Shown here: positions 1 to 7,428 of the stretch, in pieces
Position numbering within the stretch: the first letter of the stretch is position 1
How the letters are laid out: every line of letters starts with the position of its first letter
NCBI RefSeq assembly: GCF_946479415.1
Contig: NZ_CAMLFY010000065.1
Coordinates: 1 to 24,451, forward strand
From: an uncultured Shinella sp.
GTDB lineage: Bacteria; Pseudomonadota; Alphaproteobacteria; Rhizobiales; Rhizobiaceae
DNA: 24,451 nt
Reading direction: 5' to 3'
The notes under the pieces: generated by a model
What the model was told of the DNA's origin: nothing
Database searches by the model: none
The model's input: only the letters and a program-made list of their open reading frames with translations
Position numbers and translations under genes: made by a program

Positions 1-2
1 GT

Positions 3-1307
3 CTGCGCGAAGGCAAGAACCGCGAGATCAAGAACGTGCTCGGCGCGCTCGGCCTCGACGTGAACCGCCTGATCCGCATCTCCTACGGCCCGTTCCAGCT
101 CGGCGAACTGCCGGAGGGACATGCCCAGGAAGTGCGCGGCCGCACGCTGCGCGACCAGCTTGGCCCCCGTCTCATCGAGGAAGCCAAGGCGAATTTCGAT
201 GCCCCGCTGTTCGACCACAAGGGTGGCGACGAGGACGAGGCACCGGCGAAGAAGACCCGCGAGACGGCCGCACGCCCGGCCCGCGATGAGAAGCCCGGCG
301 ACCGCCGCGAGCAGGCCCGCGCGCGTCTCGACACCAAGCGCGACGACCGTTTCGGCGACAAGCCGCGCAGCGGCGGCCGCGACCGCGGTTTTGGCGACAA
401 GCCTCGCGGCGAGAGGTCGCGCGATGGCGACCGTGATTTCCGCGATCGCGACGAGGGCAACCGTTTCGACGCCAAGCCGAAGCACGAGCCGGCGGCGCGT
501 GCCCGCAAGTCCAATGTCTGGATGGCGCCCGGCGCCCGTCCGGTTGCCGAGAAGAAGGCGGAGGCCGAGGAGAGCGTGAAGCGCGAGCCGCGCGACCGTC
601 CCGAAGGCGCGCCGAAGACCAAGCGTTACGGCCGCACCGCCGATGGCGCGCAGACGCGGTCTGCCAAGAAATTCGATCCCGATCGCAAGGGTCCGGCCCG
701 TGGCCGCCCTGGCGGCGACAAGGTCGAGAAGCCGCGCATCCTGAAGACGCGCGACGAGGATGGCGAGTGGATCCGGGCCAGCGAAACGGAAGGCCGTGAC
801 GACGGTCGCGGCGGCTTCGGTCGTCAGCGCTCCGGCGCCGGCGACGACCGTGCCCCGCGCGGTTTCGGTGATCGTCCGCCGCGTGGCGACCGCTCTTTCG
901 GCGATCGCAAACCGCGTGGCGATGGCGAGCGTTCCTTTGGTGACCGCAAGCCGCGTGGCGATGGCGAGCGTTCCTTTGGTGACCGCAAGCCGCGTGGCGA
1001 CGGTGAGCGTTCCTTCGGGGACCGCAAGCCGCGCTCCGAGGGTGAACGTTCCTTTGGTGATCGCAAGCCGCGTGCGGAAGGCGAGCGCTCCTATGGCGAC
1101 CGTCCGGCTCGCGGTGACCGCAAGCCCCGCGCCGAGGGAGAACGCGCTTTCGGAGATCGTCCGCCGCGTCGCGATGGTGGCAAGTCGTTCGGTGCAAAGC
1201 CGGGCGGCGGCAAGCCGGGCGGTGGAAAGTCCTTTGGCGGCAAGCCGGGTGGTCGTCCCACCGGTGGCAAGCCGGCCGGCGGTCGTCCGCGCGGCAAGGG
1301 AAAGTAA
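3..1307 (+). CDS. rluB: RluB-type 23S rRNA pseudouridine synthase, C-terminal part (5' truncated by window edge)
   Basis: The reading frame is open from base 3, so the start lies upstream of the window. The first ~45 residues carry the C-terminal signature of the RsuA/RluB/RluE/RluF pseudouridine synthases (REGKNREIKN, then YGPFQLGELPEG), which isomerise a specific uridine in rRNA. The catalytic Asp is outside the window. The remaining ~385 residues are an unusual low-complexity extension rich in Arg, Asp, Gly, Lys and Pro. It contains five in-phase 13-residue units of the type FGDRKPRGDGERS (bases 897-1091), then degenerate units, and ends in GGKPGG/GGRPRGKGK runs. Such a tail is probably disordered and may bind RNA (inference). 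Adjacency to rsmD, another rRNA-modification gene, supports the call. RluB rather than another RsuA-family member is the likeliest reading from context. The basic, acidic-interspersed tail is far longer than in the E. coli enzyme. Confidence 0.85.
   Translation: MREGKNREIKNVLGALGLDVNRLIRISYGPFQLGELPEGHAQEVRGRTLRDQLGPRLIEEAKANFDAPLFDHKGGDEDEAPAKKTRETAARPARDEKPGDRREQARARLDTKRDDRFGDKPRSGGRDRGFGDKPRGERSRDGDRDFRDRDEGNRFDAKPKHEPAARARKSNVWMAPGARPVAEKKAEAEESVKREPRDRPEGAPKTKRYGRTADGAQTRSAKKFDPDRKGPARGRPGGDKVEKPRILKTRDEDGEWIRASETEGRDDGRGGFGRQRSGAGDDRAPRGFGDRPPRGDRSFGDRKPRGDGERSFGDRKPRGDGERSFGDRKPRGDGERSFGDRKPRSEGERSFGDRKPRAEGERSYGDRPARGDRKPRAEGERAFGDRPPRRDGGKSFGAKPGGGKPGGGKSFGGKPGGRPTGGKPAGGRPRGKGK
897..1091 (+). 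repeat. Five tandem 39-bp coding repeats (13-residue RGD/ERS units)
   Basis: Five consecutive 39-bp units start at 897, 936, 975, 1014 and 1053. Each encodes a variant of FGDRKPRGDGERS. Units 2 and 3 are nearly identical in DNA, while units 4 and 5 replace GD with SE or AE. More degenerate copies continue to about 1187. The period is a multiple of three, so gain or loss of units keeps the frame. Confidence 0.9.
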
Positions 1308-1313
1308 GCGAGC

Positions 1314-1874
1314 GTGCGGATCGTCGGCGGAGAGTTTCGCGGCCGTTCGCTCGCGACGCCGAAGTCGGATGATATCAGGCCGACGACGGACCGCACGCGC
1401 GAAAGCCTGTTCAACATCCTCAACCATGCCTACCCGCAAGCGCTCGACGGCACGCGCGTGCTCGATCTCTTCGCGGGCACCGGCGCCGTCGGCCTCGAGG
1501 CGCTGTCGCGTGGCGCGCGCGCCGTGCTCTTCGTCGAGCAGGGCGTCGAGGGCAGGGGTCTCCTGCATTCCAACATCGAAAGCCTCGGCGTGATCGGCCG
1601 CGCCAAGATTTTCCGGCGTGATGCCACCGCACTCGGCACCGTCGGCACGATGGAGCCGTTCGATTTCCTCTTCGCCGATCCGCCCTATGCCAAGGGGCTC
1701 GGCGAAAAGGCGCTCGATGCGGCGGCGCGCGGCGGCTGGCTCGTCGATGGCGCCCTTGCGATCCTCGAGGAGCGCGCCGATATTCAGCCTGTCGCCGTCG
1801 ATGGTTTCGAGCATCTGGAAGTCCGGACCTTCGGCGACACGCGCATGCATTTCTACCGCTACCGCTCCGGCTGA
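1314..1874 (+). CDS. rsmD: 16S rRNA (guanine(966)-N(2))-methyltransferase RsmD
   Basis: This 186-residue protein matches the RsmD family in length and motifs. The N-terminal MRIVGGEFRGR and RPTTDRTRESLFNIL blocks are diagnostic. The SAM-binding motif I is VLDLFAGTGAVGLEALSRGA, and the catalytic DPPY motif is at residues 122-125. It methylates N2 of G966 in 16S rRNA during 30S assembly. The start is the GTG at 1314. The preceding in-frame stop is the TAA of rluB at 1305, so no earlier start is possible. The gap to rluB is only 6 bases, which implies co-transcription of two rRNA-modification genes. The best Shine-Dalgarno candidate (AAGGGA near 1296) lies inside the end of rluB. Confidence 0.95.
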   Translation: MRIVGGEFRGRSLATPKSDDIRPTTDRTRESLFNILNHAYPQALDGTRVLDLFAGTGAVGLEALSRGARAVLFVEQGVEGRGLLHSNIESLGVIGRAKIFRRDATALGTVGTMEPFDFLFADPPYAKGLGEKALDAAARGGWLVDGALAILEERADIQPVAVDGFEHLEVRTFGDTRMHFYRYRSG

Positions 1875-1898
1875 TCTGCCTTTGAGGAGACTTGAGCG

Positions 1899-2798
1899 AT
1901 GACCGATGCCCTCGTTTCCCATACCGTCTCTGAAAACAACGGCCCGACGGTCGCCATTGCACTAGGTGGCGGCGGCGCGCGCGGGCTTGCCCATATCCAT
2001 ATCATCGAGGTGTTGGACGAGCTCGGCATCCGCCCCGTGCTGATATCAGGCGCCTCCATCGGCGCCATCATGGGGGCGGCGATGGCCGCGGGCATGACGG
2101 GCCGCGAGATCCGCGAACACACGCTGGCGACCATCGGCCGTCCCGGCCAGATCATGAACCGGCTGTGGAGCCTGCGCCCGACAGGCCTGTCCGAAATGGT
2201 CGCTGGCGGTTTTCGCATGGGGCAGTTCAATCTGGAGCGCGTGCTGAAGGCCTTCCTGCCGGATCGCCTGCCGCAGACATTCGAAGAGCTACCGATCCCG
2301 CTCAAGGTGATCGCGGCGGATTATTACGCCCAGTGCGAATGCGTGCTGGAGAGCGGTCCGCTCTTTCCGGCGGTCGCAGCCTCCGCCGCCTTGCCCGCCA
2401 TCTTCCGTCCCGTCGTCATCGGTGGGCGCGTGATGATCGACGGCGGCCTGTGGAACCCCGTGCCCTTCGATCATCTCGCCGGCAAGGCGGATATCACCAT
2501 CGGTGTCGACGTGGTCGGCCAACCGCCGGCCGGCACGGCGGAGGTGCCCGGCAGCATCGACAGCCTCTACGGCGCCACCCAGCTCACCATGCGCTCCATC
2601 GTCACGCTGAAGCTGGAAAAGGGCGCCCCCGACATCTTCCTGCGCCCCGATGTCGGCCGCTTCCGCGTGATGGATTTCGCCAAGGCCGAGGAGGTTCTGG
2701 CGGCTTCCGCGGGCGTGCGGGACGAGCTGAAGCGGGGGCTGGAAAAGGCCCTCTCTGGCCTGCCGGCCATCTCCCCCACAAGGGGGGAGAAACGCTAG
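1899..2798 (+). CDS. Patatin-like phospholipase family protein (RssA-like)
   Basis: This 299-residue patatin-domain serine hydrolase has the oxyanion-hole motif GGGGARG (residues 23-29), the nucleophile elbow GASIG with Ser53, and the catalytic-dyad Asp181 in the DGG motif (IDGGLWNPVP). Members hydrolyse acyl esters of lipids; the substrate here cannot be read from sequence. No signal peptide is evident, so it is probably cytoplasmic or membrane-associated. A good Shine-Dalgarno (GAGGAGA, 1884-1890) sits 8 bases before the ATG, and the gene follows rsmD by 24 bases. The last ~15 codons and the stop lie inside a RIME-like repeat that starts near 2748. The natural C-terminus has therefore been rewritten by the repeat (residues ending ISPTRGEKR). 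Confidence 0.88.
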   Translation: MTDALVSHTVSENNGPTVAIALGGGGARGLAHIHIIEVLDELGIRPVLISGASIGAIMGAAMAAGMTGREIREHTLATIGRPGQIMNRLWSLRPTGLSEMVAGGFRMGQFNLERVLKAFLPDRLPQTFEELPIPLKVIAADYYAQCECVLESGPLFPAVAASAALPAIFRPVVIGGRVMIDGGLWNPVPFDHLAGKADITIGVDVVGQPPAGTAEVPGSIDSLYGATQLTMRSIVTLKLEKGAPDIFLRPDVGRFRVMDFAKAEEVLAASAGVRDELKRGLEKALSGLPAISPTRGEKR

Positions 2799-2890
2799 CA
2801 GCTTGCCTTTCGCGAGAGATTTTTCCGCTGGGAGTGCCGCGCTTTAAGTCCCTCCCCCTTGTGGGGAGGGATTTAGGGAGGGGTTTTCGG
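2748..2890 (-). repeat. RIME-like intergenic mosaic repeat, copy A (inverted)
   Basis: Read on the minus strand, this ~140-bp element aligns along its whole length with the copies at 9509-9650 and 19940-20080. It opens with CCCCTCCCTAAATCCCTCCC, forms a first palindrome around CCCTCCCC-ACAAG-GGGGAGGG, and ends with a second palindrome around TCTCCCCCCTTGTGGGGGAGA. The layout of two palindromes joined by a variable middle resembles the Rhizobium-specific intergenic mosaic elements (RIME). It overlaps the 3' end of the patatin gene and runs up to the stop codon of the convergent antiporter gene. Its hairpins are thus the only candidate terminator for either gene. Confidence 0.85.
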
Positions 2891-2893
2891 GGA

Positions 2894-4687
2894 TCATGCA
2901 CTCTCTTCCTCATCCGCCCCGGCCTGCGTCTTCTTCTTCGGCTTCACCAGAGGCTCCGGTTTCACCGGCTTGGAATGCAGCATGTGCCGCCCCGCCGAAA
3001 TCCCCTCGGCCGCCTGCAATTCCAGGCGGGCCACGTCGCGTCGGCGGATGTCGTCGCTGATGGCGAGCGCATCGTCCGGTTCCACGCCCAGTTCCTCCAG
3101 CGTTTCCCGGCCGAAGACGAGGGCGGATTCGAAGGTTTCGCGCACGTCGTGCTGCACGCCGCGGGCGCGCAGCGAGAGCGTATGGATACGGTCATAGGAG
3201 CGGGCGAAGACCGCGGCATTGGGATATTCCGACTGCACGAGATCGACGATGTGGTCCGTCGTCGCCTTGCCGTGCGTGCAGATCGCGACGATCTTGGCGC
3301 GCTCGATGCCGGCGGCGCGCAACACGTCCTTGCGCGTGCCGTCGCCGAAATAGATGCGGAAACCGAAGCTGGCCGCCTGGCGCACGCGGTCCGTGGAGTG
3401 GTCGATGACCGTCACCTCGCGTCCGCCGGCGAGAAGGATTTGCGCGGCGATCTGGCCGAAGCGCGAGAAGCCGATCATCAGCACGTCGGCGCCGGCGCCT
3501 TCGAAATCCTCCTCGATCTCCTCTTCCAGATCCTCGACCAGCAGGAAGCGGGAGAGTGCTGCGGCGATCGGCGTCAGCGCCATGGAGATGGTCACGACGG
3601 CGATCAGCAGCGAGGCGAGGCCGCCGGAGAAAATGCCGGCGGCCGACGCCGCGCTGAACAGCACGAAGCCGAATTCACCGCCCTGCGGCAGGACGAGCGC
3701 AATGCGCACCGCATCATTGTGCGACGAGCCGGTGAAGCGGCAGAGGCCGTAGATGACGAGGCTTTTCACCAGCATCAGCGCCGGCGTCGCGACGAGGATG
3801 AGCAGCCAGCGGTCGAAGATCACGTCGAGATGCAGCGAGAGCCCGACGGCCATGAAGAACAGGCCGAGCAGGATACCGCGGAAGGGCTCCACATCCGCCT
3901 GAAGCTCATGGCGATAGGAGGAATCGGCGAGCAGCACGCCGGCGAGGAACGCACCCATGGCCATGGAAAGCCCGGCCATCTGCAACAGCATGGCGGCGGC
4001 GAGCACGACGAAGAGGGCAGCCGCGATCATCGCCTCGCGCGCACCGGTGCGGGCGATGACCTGAAACAGCGGGTTGAGCAGATAGCGGCCGGCGGCAAGG
4101 AGCGCGGCGATGGCCGCGAGCGCGATCATGAAATCCTCGAAGGCGCTCGTCGTGTCCTCCGGCGCCTGTTCGGCGAGAAGCGGGATCAGAGCGAGCAGCG
4201 GCACGATGGCGAGGTCCTGCAAGAGCAGCATGGAAAAGGCGCGCTGGCCATAACGCGTATTGGTGTCGCCGCGCTCGTCGAGGATCTGCATGGCGAAGGC
4301 GGTGGAGGAGAGCGCGAGGCCGAAGCCGATGATCAGCGCCCCGTCCCATTGTTCGATGCCGGTCACCAGCGTCAGGCCGGCGAGGATGAGGCCCGTGACG
4401 ATGACCTGCGCCGCGCCCAGCCCGAAGATATCGTGCCGCATTGCCCAGAGGCGCGACGGCTTCAATTCCAGCCCGATGAGGAAGAGCAGGAAGACCACGC
4501 CGAGTTCGGCGACCCCCAAAAGCTCCTCGCCGTCGCGGATCTGGTGCAGGATCGGACCGATCACCACGCCGGCCGCGAGATAGCCGAGAATCGTGCCGAG
4601 CCCCAGCCGTTTGAAGATCGGCGCGGCGAGAAGCGCTCCCCCGAGCATCAGGAGAACCTCGTTATAGGGGCTGTGGGTATAGGCCAT
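2894..4687 (-). CDS. KefB/KefC-type monovalent cation:proton antiporter with RCK (TrkA-N) domain
   Basis: This 597-residue membrane protein starts MAYTHSPYNEVLLMLGG. Residues ~1-385 form a multi-helix CPA2 Na+/H+-exchanger domain with typical segments such as GTILGYLAAGVVIGP, FLIGLELKP and GEFGFVLFSAA. A Rossmann RCK/TrkA-N domain follows from ~400, with the nucleotide-binding motif DVLMIGFSRFGQ at 401-412. The tail is Lys/Glu-rich and polar. Members exchange K+ or Na+ for H+ at the inner membrane; KefB/C are gated by glutathione adducts, which cannot be confirmed here. The start was set at 4687 because the membrane domain begins immediately there. The longer open frame upstream runs antisense through the pmbA start. 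It is divergent from pmbA with a 109-bp gap. Whether it is KefB or KefC is undecided. Confidence 0.9.
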   Translation of the reverse strand: MAYTHSPYNEVLLMLGGALLAAPIFKRLGLGTILGYLAAGVVIGPILHQIRDGEELLGVAELGVVFLLFLIGLELKPSRLWAMRHDIFGLGAAQVIVTGLILAGLTLVTGIEQWDGALIIGFGLALSSTAFAMQILDERGDTNTRYGQRAFSMLLLQDLAIVPLLALIPLLAEQAPEDTTSAFEDFMIALAAIAALLAAGRYLLNPLFQVIARTGAREAMIAAALFVVLAAAMLLQMAGLSMAMGAFLAGVLLADSSYRHELQADVEPFRGILLGLFFMAVGLSLHLDVIFDRWLLILVATPALMLVKSLVIYGLCRFTGSSHNDAVRIALVLPQGGEFGFVLFSAASAAGIFSGGLASLLIAVVTISMALTPIAAALSRFLLVEDLEEEIEEDFEGAGADVLMIGFSRFGQIAAQILLAGGREVTVIDHSTDRVRQAASFGFRIYFGDGTRKDVLRAAGIERAKIVAICTHGKATTDHIVDLVQSEYPNAAVFARSYDRIHTLSLRARGVQHDVRETFESALVFGRETLEELGVEPDDALAISDDIRRRDVARLELQAAEGISAGRHMLHSKPVKPEPLVKPKKKTQAGADEEESA

Positions 4688-4796
4688 GCGGCAGGGCTTT
4701 CTCAGGGAGGGGCACGTGTCGAGGGCAAAAAAGAGCACTCGCCCTTGATGCCTGTGTCGGCGCACAATAAATGGGGCATCAAAGAAAGGCCAAGTC
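4688..4796. promoter_or_regulatory. Divergent promoter region between the antiporter gene and pmbA
   Basis: This 109-bp gap must hold both promoters. On the plus strand TTGATG (4745-4750) followed by the A/T-rich CACAATAAAT (4763-4772) is a weak sigma70-like candidate for pmbA. AAAGAAAGG just before the ATG at 4797 is its Shine-Dalgarno. I see no clear promoter for the minus gene. Confidence 0.35.
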
Positions 4797-6143
4797 ATGT
4801 CACAGACGATCGATTCCGCAAGCCTTCTCGCGCGCGCCGGTGAACTTATCGACCGCGCCATCCAGGCGGGGGCGGATGCGGCCGATGCCGTCGTGGTCCG
4901 CGGGCGCTCCTCCTCGGTCAGCGTGCGGCTCGGCAAGGTCGAGGGCACGGAGGCCTCCGAGAGCGACGACTTCTCGCTGCGCGTCTTCGTCGGCAAGCGC
5001 GTCGCCAGCGTCTCGGCCAATCCCGGCTTCGACCTCAAGGTGCTCGCCGAGCGCGCCGTCGCCATGGCCAAGGCCTCGCCGGAAGACCCCTATGCGACAC
5101 TCGCCGCCGAAAGCGATCTGGCGAAGGACTGGCCGGATCTCGACCTCTACGATCCGACCGAAGTCTCCGCCGAGCAACTGAGCGAAGCGGCGCTTGCGGC
5201 CGAAGCCGCAGCGCTTGCCGTCTCCGGCATCACCAATTCCGGCGGCGCCGGAGCGTCGGCCGGCATGGGCGGGCTGGTGCTCGCCACCTCGCATGGGTTT
5301 TCCGGCGCCTACAGCGCCAGCCGCTTCGGCCGCTCCGTCAGCGTCATCGCCGGCGAGGGCACGAAGATGGAGCGCGACTACGACTTCGATTCGACGCTCT
5401 ATTTCGCCGAGCTGCGCGATGCCGGCGAGATCGGCCGCGAGGCGGCGGCGCGCGCCGTGCGCCGCATCAATCCGCGCCAGGTGCCGACGGCGAAGAACGT
5501 CACGGTCGTCTATGATCCGCGCGTCGCGCGCGGCATTGCCGGCCATATTGCCGGCGCCATCAACGGCGCTTCCGTCGCCCGCAAGACCAGTTTCCTGCGC
5601 GACCGCATGGGCCAGCAGGTGCTGAAATCAGGTCTTTCCGTCACCGACGATCCGCTGATCGTGCGCGGCTCCTCCTCGCGTCCCTTCGATGGCGAGGGCA
5701 TCACCGGCAAGCGCCTCGCGATGATCGAGGACGGCGTGCTGCAGCACTGGTTCCTCTCCAGCTCCACCGCCAACGAGCTTGGTCTCAAGACCAATGGCCG
5801 CGGCGTGCGCGGCGGCACCTCGGTCAGCCCCGCCTCGACCAATCTCGCGCTGGAACCGGGCGATATATCGCCGGAGGACCTGATCCGCTCCGTCGGCAAC
5901 GGTTTCTACGTTACCGAGCTGATCGGCCAGGGCGTCAACATGGTGACGGGCGAGTACAGCCGCGGCGCTTCGGGCTACTGGATCGAGAACGGTGAACTGA
6001 CCTTCGCCGTTTCGGAAGTGACGATCGCCTCGACCCTCACCGACATGTTCCTGCGCATCACGCCGGCCAACGACATCGACCGCTCGTTCGGTGTCGCGGC
6101 CCCGACGCTCGCGATCGAGGGCATGACGCTGGCCGGGACGTAA
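4797..6143 (+). CDS. pmbA: PmbA/TldE-type metalloprotease subunit (TldD/PmbA family)
   Basis: This 448-residue protein has the full length and signature segments of the PmbA (TldE) branch of the TldD/PmbA family. These include the N-terminal ADAADAVVVRGRSSSVSVRLGKVE, the central YDFDSTLYFAELRDAGEIGREAAARA, and the C-terminal GVNMVTGEYSRGASGYWIENGE. In E. coli TldD and TldE form a heterodimeric protease that trims unfolded peptides, matures microcin B17 and degrades the CcdA antitoxin. TldD carries the zinc site (HExxxH), and TldE, as here, lacks it. No tldD is in the window. The ATG at 4797 follows a purine-rich AAAGAAAGG, and the phosphatase gene starts 4 bases after its stop, so the two are co-transcribed. 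Confidence 0.93.
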   Translation: MSQTIDSASLLARAGELIDRAIQAGADAADAVVVRGRSSSVSVRLGKVEGTEASESDDFSLRVFVGKRVASVSANPGFDLKVLAERAVAMAKASPEDPYATLAAESDLAKDWPDLDLYDPTEVSAEQLSEAALAAEAAALAVSGITNSGGAGASAGMGGLVLATSHGFSGAYSASRFGRSVSVIAGEGTKMERDYDFDSTLYFAELRDAGEIGREAAARAVRRINPRQVPTAKNVTVVYDPRVARGIAGHIAGAINGASVARKTSFLRDRMGQQVLKSGLSVTDDPLIVRGSSSRPFDGEGITGKRLAMIEDGVLQHWFLSSSTANELGLKTNGRGVRGGTSVSPASTNLALEPGDISPEDLIRSVGNGFYVTELIGQGVNMVTGEYSRGASGYWIENGELTFAVSEVTIASTLTDMFLRITPANDIDRSFGVAAPTLAIEGMTLAGT

Positions 6144-6147
6144 GACC

Positions 6148-6951
6148 ATGGCCGACGCCGCGACATGGACAGCCGATCTTGACCTCCTTGTCGGCGCCGC
6201 ACGCCTTGCCGGTGCCCGCGCGCTCGATTTCTTCCGCAAGGGGCCGGAGGTCTGGTGGAAGAATGGCGGTCGCTCGCCGGTGAGTGCCGCCGATTTCGCG
6301 GCCAACGATATCCTCAAGAAGGAACTGCTCTCCGCCCGGCCGAACTACGGCTGGCTTTCGGAAGAGACCGATGACGATGCCGGCCGGTTGGATTGCGAGA
6401 CGGTCTTCGTCATCGATCCGATCGACGGCACGCGCGCCTTCATCGCCGGCAAGGACATCTGGTGCGTCAGCGCCGCCGTCGTGCACAAGGGACGCCCCGT
6501 TGCGGGCGTGCTCTTCGCGCCGTCGCTCGACGAGGTCTTCACGGCGGCCGAAAACGGCCCGGCGCTGAAGAACGGCAAGCCCATCGCCGCTACCGAGCCC
6601 GATGCCGCCCGCCCGACGCGCGTCGCCGCACCGGAGGACATGGCGCATGACCTGCACGGCCACATGGACGGCGGCGTGCACCGCATCTCGCATGTGCCCT
6701 CGCTCGCCTATCGTCTTGCCATGGTGGCGGACGGACGGATCGACGCGACGCTGGTGAAACGCAATTCGCATGACTGGGATCTGGCGGCGGCCGATCTCAT
6801 CCTGGCGCGAGCCGGCGGCGGGCTTGTGACGCTCGATGGCGCCCCGCTTTCCTACAACCGGCCGACCGTCAGCCACGAGACGCTGGCGGCTGCCGGTTTG
6901 TCCCGGCTTTCCGGGCTTGTCGAGGCCTCCCGGCACCTTGCCGGCCATTGA
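6148..6951 (+). CDS. Inositol monophosphatase-family phosphatase (CysQ/IMPase-like)
   Basis: This 267-residue protein carries the family's metal-binding motifs in order: E72/E73 (SEET), DPIDGT at 90-95 with D90 and D93, and WD at 210-211 (SHDWDLAAADLIL). These coordinate the Mg2+ ions used to hydrolyse a phosphomonoester. The family includes inositol-1-phosphatase, CysQ (3'-phosphoadenosine 5'-phosphate nucleotidase) and histidinol-phosphatase. The sequence alone does not decide among them. Rhizobial orthologues near pmbA are often labelled 3'(2'),5'-bisphosphate nucleotidase (recollection, not checked). It starts 4 bases after pmbA, with little Shine-Dalgarno signal, consistent with translational coupling. 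Confidence 0.85.
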   Translation: MADAATWTADLDLLVGAARLAGARALDFFRKGPEVWWKNGGRSPVSAADFAANDILKKELLSARPNYGWLSEETDDDAGRLDCETVFVIDPIDGTRAFIAGKDIWCVSAAVVHKGRPVAGVLFAPSLDEVFTAAENGPALKNGKPIAATEPDAARPTRVAAPEDMAHDLHGHMDGGVHRISHVPSLAYRLAMVADGRIDATLVKRNSHDWDLAAADLILARAGGGLVTLDGAPLSYNRPTVSHETLAAAGLSRLSGLVEASRHLAGH

Positions 6952-6997
6952 CCTTTGGCGCGGAATACCGCAAACCGTCTGCCGAAATCGGCAAAAT

Positions 6998-7046
6998 GAG
7001 CATGTCCAGGAAAAGTGGGAACCGGTTTTCCGTCCGGACGTGCGCA
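6998..7046. repeat. Short rhizobial palindromic repeat, copy 1
   Basis: This ~48-bp imperfect palindrome has a left arm GCATGTCCAGGAAAA, a centre GTGGGAACCGG, and a right arm TTTTCCGTCCGGACGTGC. The same architecture recurs at 11049-11096 with different outer arms. It lies in the 114-bp gap upstream of the DUF4170 gene, close to that gene's start, so it would probably be in its 5' untranslated region. Confidence 0.75.
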
Positions 7047-7065
7047 AGAACAAAATGAGAGAAAC

Positions 7066-7302
7066 ATGACCGACTCGAACGAACCCAAACAGCTTCTTCA
7101 TCTCGTTTTTGGCGGCGAGCTGACGACCCTTGCAGACATGCAGTTCCGCGATCTCGACAAGCTCGATATCGTCGGCATCTTCCCCGACTATGCCAGCGCA
7201 CTCGTCGCCTGGAAGTCGAAGGCGCAGCAGACCGTCGACAACGCGCATATGCGTTATTTTATCGTGCATATGCACCGCTTGCTGGACCCGCAGCAGGGCT
7301 GA
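7066..7302 (+). CDS. Small DUF4170-family protein
   Basis: This 78-residue protein begins MTDSNEPKQLLHLVFGGEL and includes FRDLDKLDIVGIFPDY, AWKSKAQQTVDNAHMRYFIVHMHRLLDP. That pattern fits DUF4170, a small alphaproteobacterial family of unknown function usually found just upstream of waaA. The ATG at 7066 was preferred over an in-frame start at 7015 because it has GAGAGA 4-9 bases upstream and because 7015 falls inside a palindromic repeat. No signal peptide or membrane segment is visible. Its position suggests a link to Kdo/lipid A assembly (inference only). Confidence 0.85.
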   Translation: MTDSNEPKQLLHLVFGGELTTLADMQFRDLDKLDIVGIFPDYASALVAWKSKAQQTVDNAHMRYFIVHMHRLLDPQQG

Positions 7303-7365
7303 GACGCGTTTTCGCCATTGTTCCGCGCGACGTGCGGTCGCGCTGAACCGAGGAGCCGGACCTCC

Positions 7366-7428
7366 ATGAACCCGAACACCCTGAATGCCGCAGCCGGGGT
7401 AGCTAGCCCCAAGGTGCTTAGCCAATGA
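7366..7428 (+). CDS. Possible 20-residue leader ORF translationally coupled to waaA
   Basis: An ATG at 7366 opens a 20-codon frame (MNPNTLNAAAGVASPKVLSQ). Its TGA at 7426-7428 overlaps the waaA ATG at 7425 in the ATGA arrangement. GAGGAG at 7350-7355, 10 bases before this ATG, is a stronger Shine-Dalgarno than anything in front of waaA, where only AAGG at 7411-7414 is seen. An in-frame TAG at 7419 rules out a more upstream waaA start. The peptide resembles nothing I know. It could be a coupling or leader peptide, or chance. Confidence 0.35.
   Translation: MNPNTLNAAAGVASPKVLSQ

Noticed and set aside
897..1187. CRISPR-like or intergenic tandem array
   Set aside because: The 39-bp units are contiguous without spacers, in frame, and encode a continuing protein tail.
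2748..2890. Insertion sequence or transposon end
   Set aside because: There is no transposase, and the same ~140-bp non-coding element occurs three times with two palindromes, which fits a RIME/MITE-type repeat.
2165..4843. An 892-codon open frame on the plus strand, antisense to the antiporter gene
   Set aside because: It runs through the patatin gene, the repeat and the full antiporter gene in another frame. Its translation is Arg/His/Glu/Gly-rich with no domain, as expected for the antisense shadow of a GC-rich membrane-protein gene.
4688..5071. N-terminal extension of the antiporter by 128 residues
   Set aside because: It is antisense to the pmbA coding region, low-complexity Ser/Thr/Arg-rich, and precedes a normal antiporter N-terminus at 4687.
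7018..7042. GGAAC-N16-CGTG upstream of the DUF4170 gene, near the EcfG consensus
   Set aside because: The -10 box has one mismatch (CGTG for CGTT), and both boxes are arms of the dispersed palindrome. The other copy of that palindrome (11049-11096) does not contain them, so chance is the simpler explanation.
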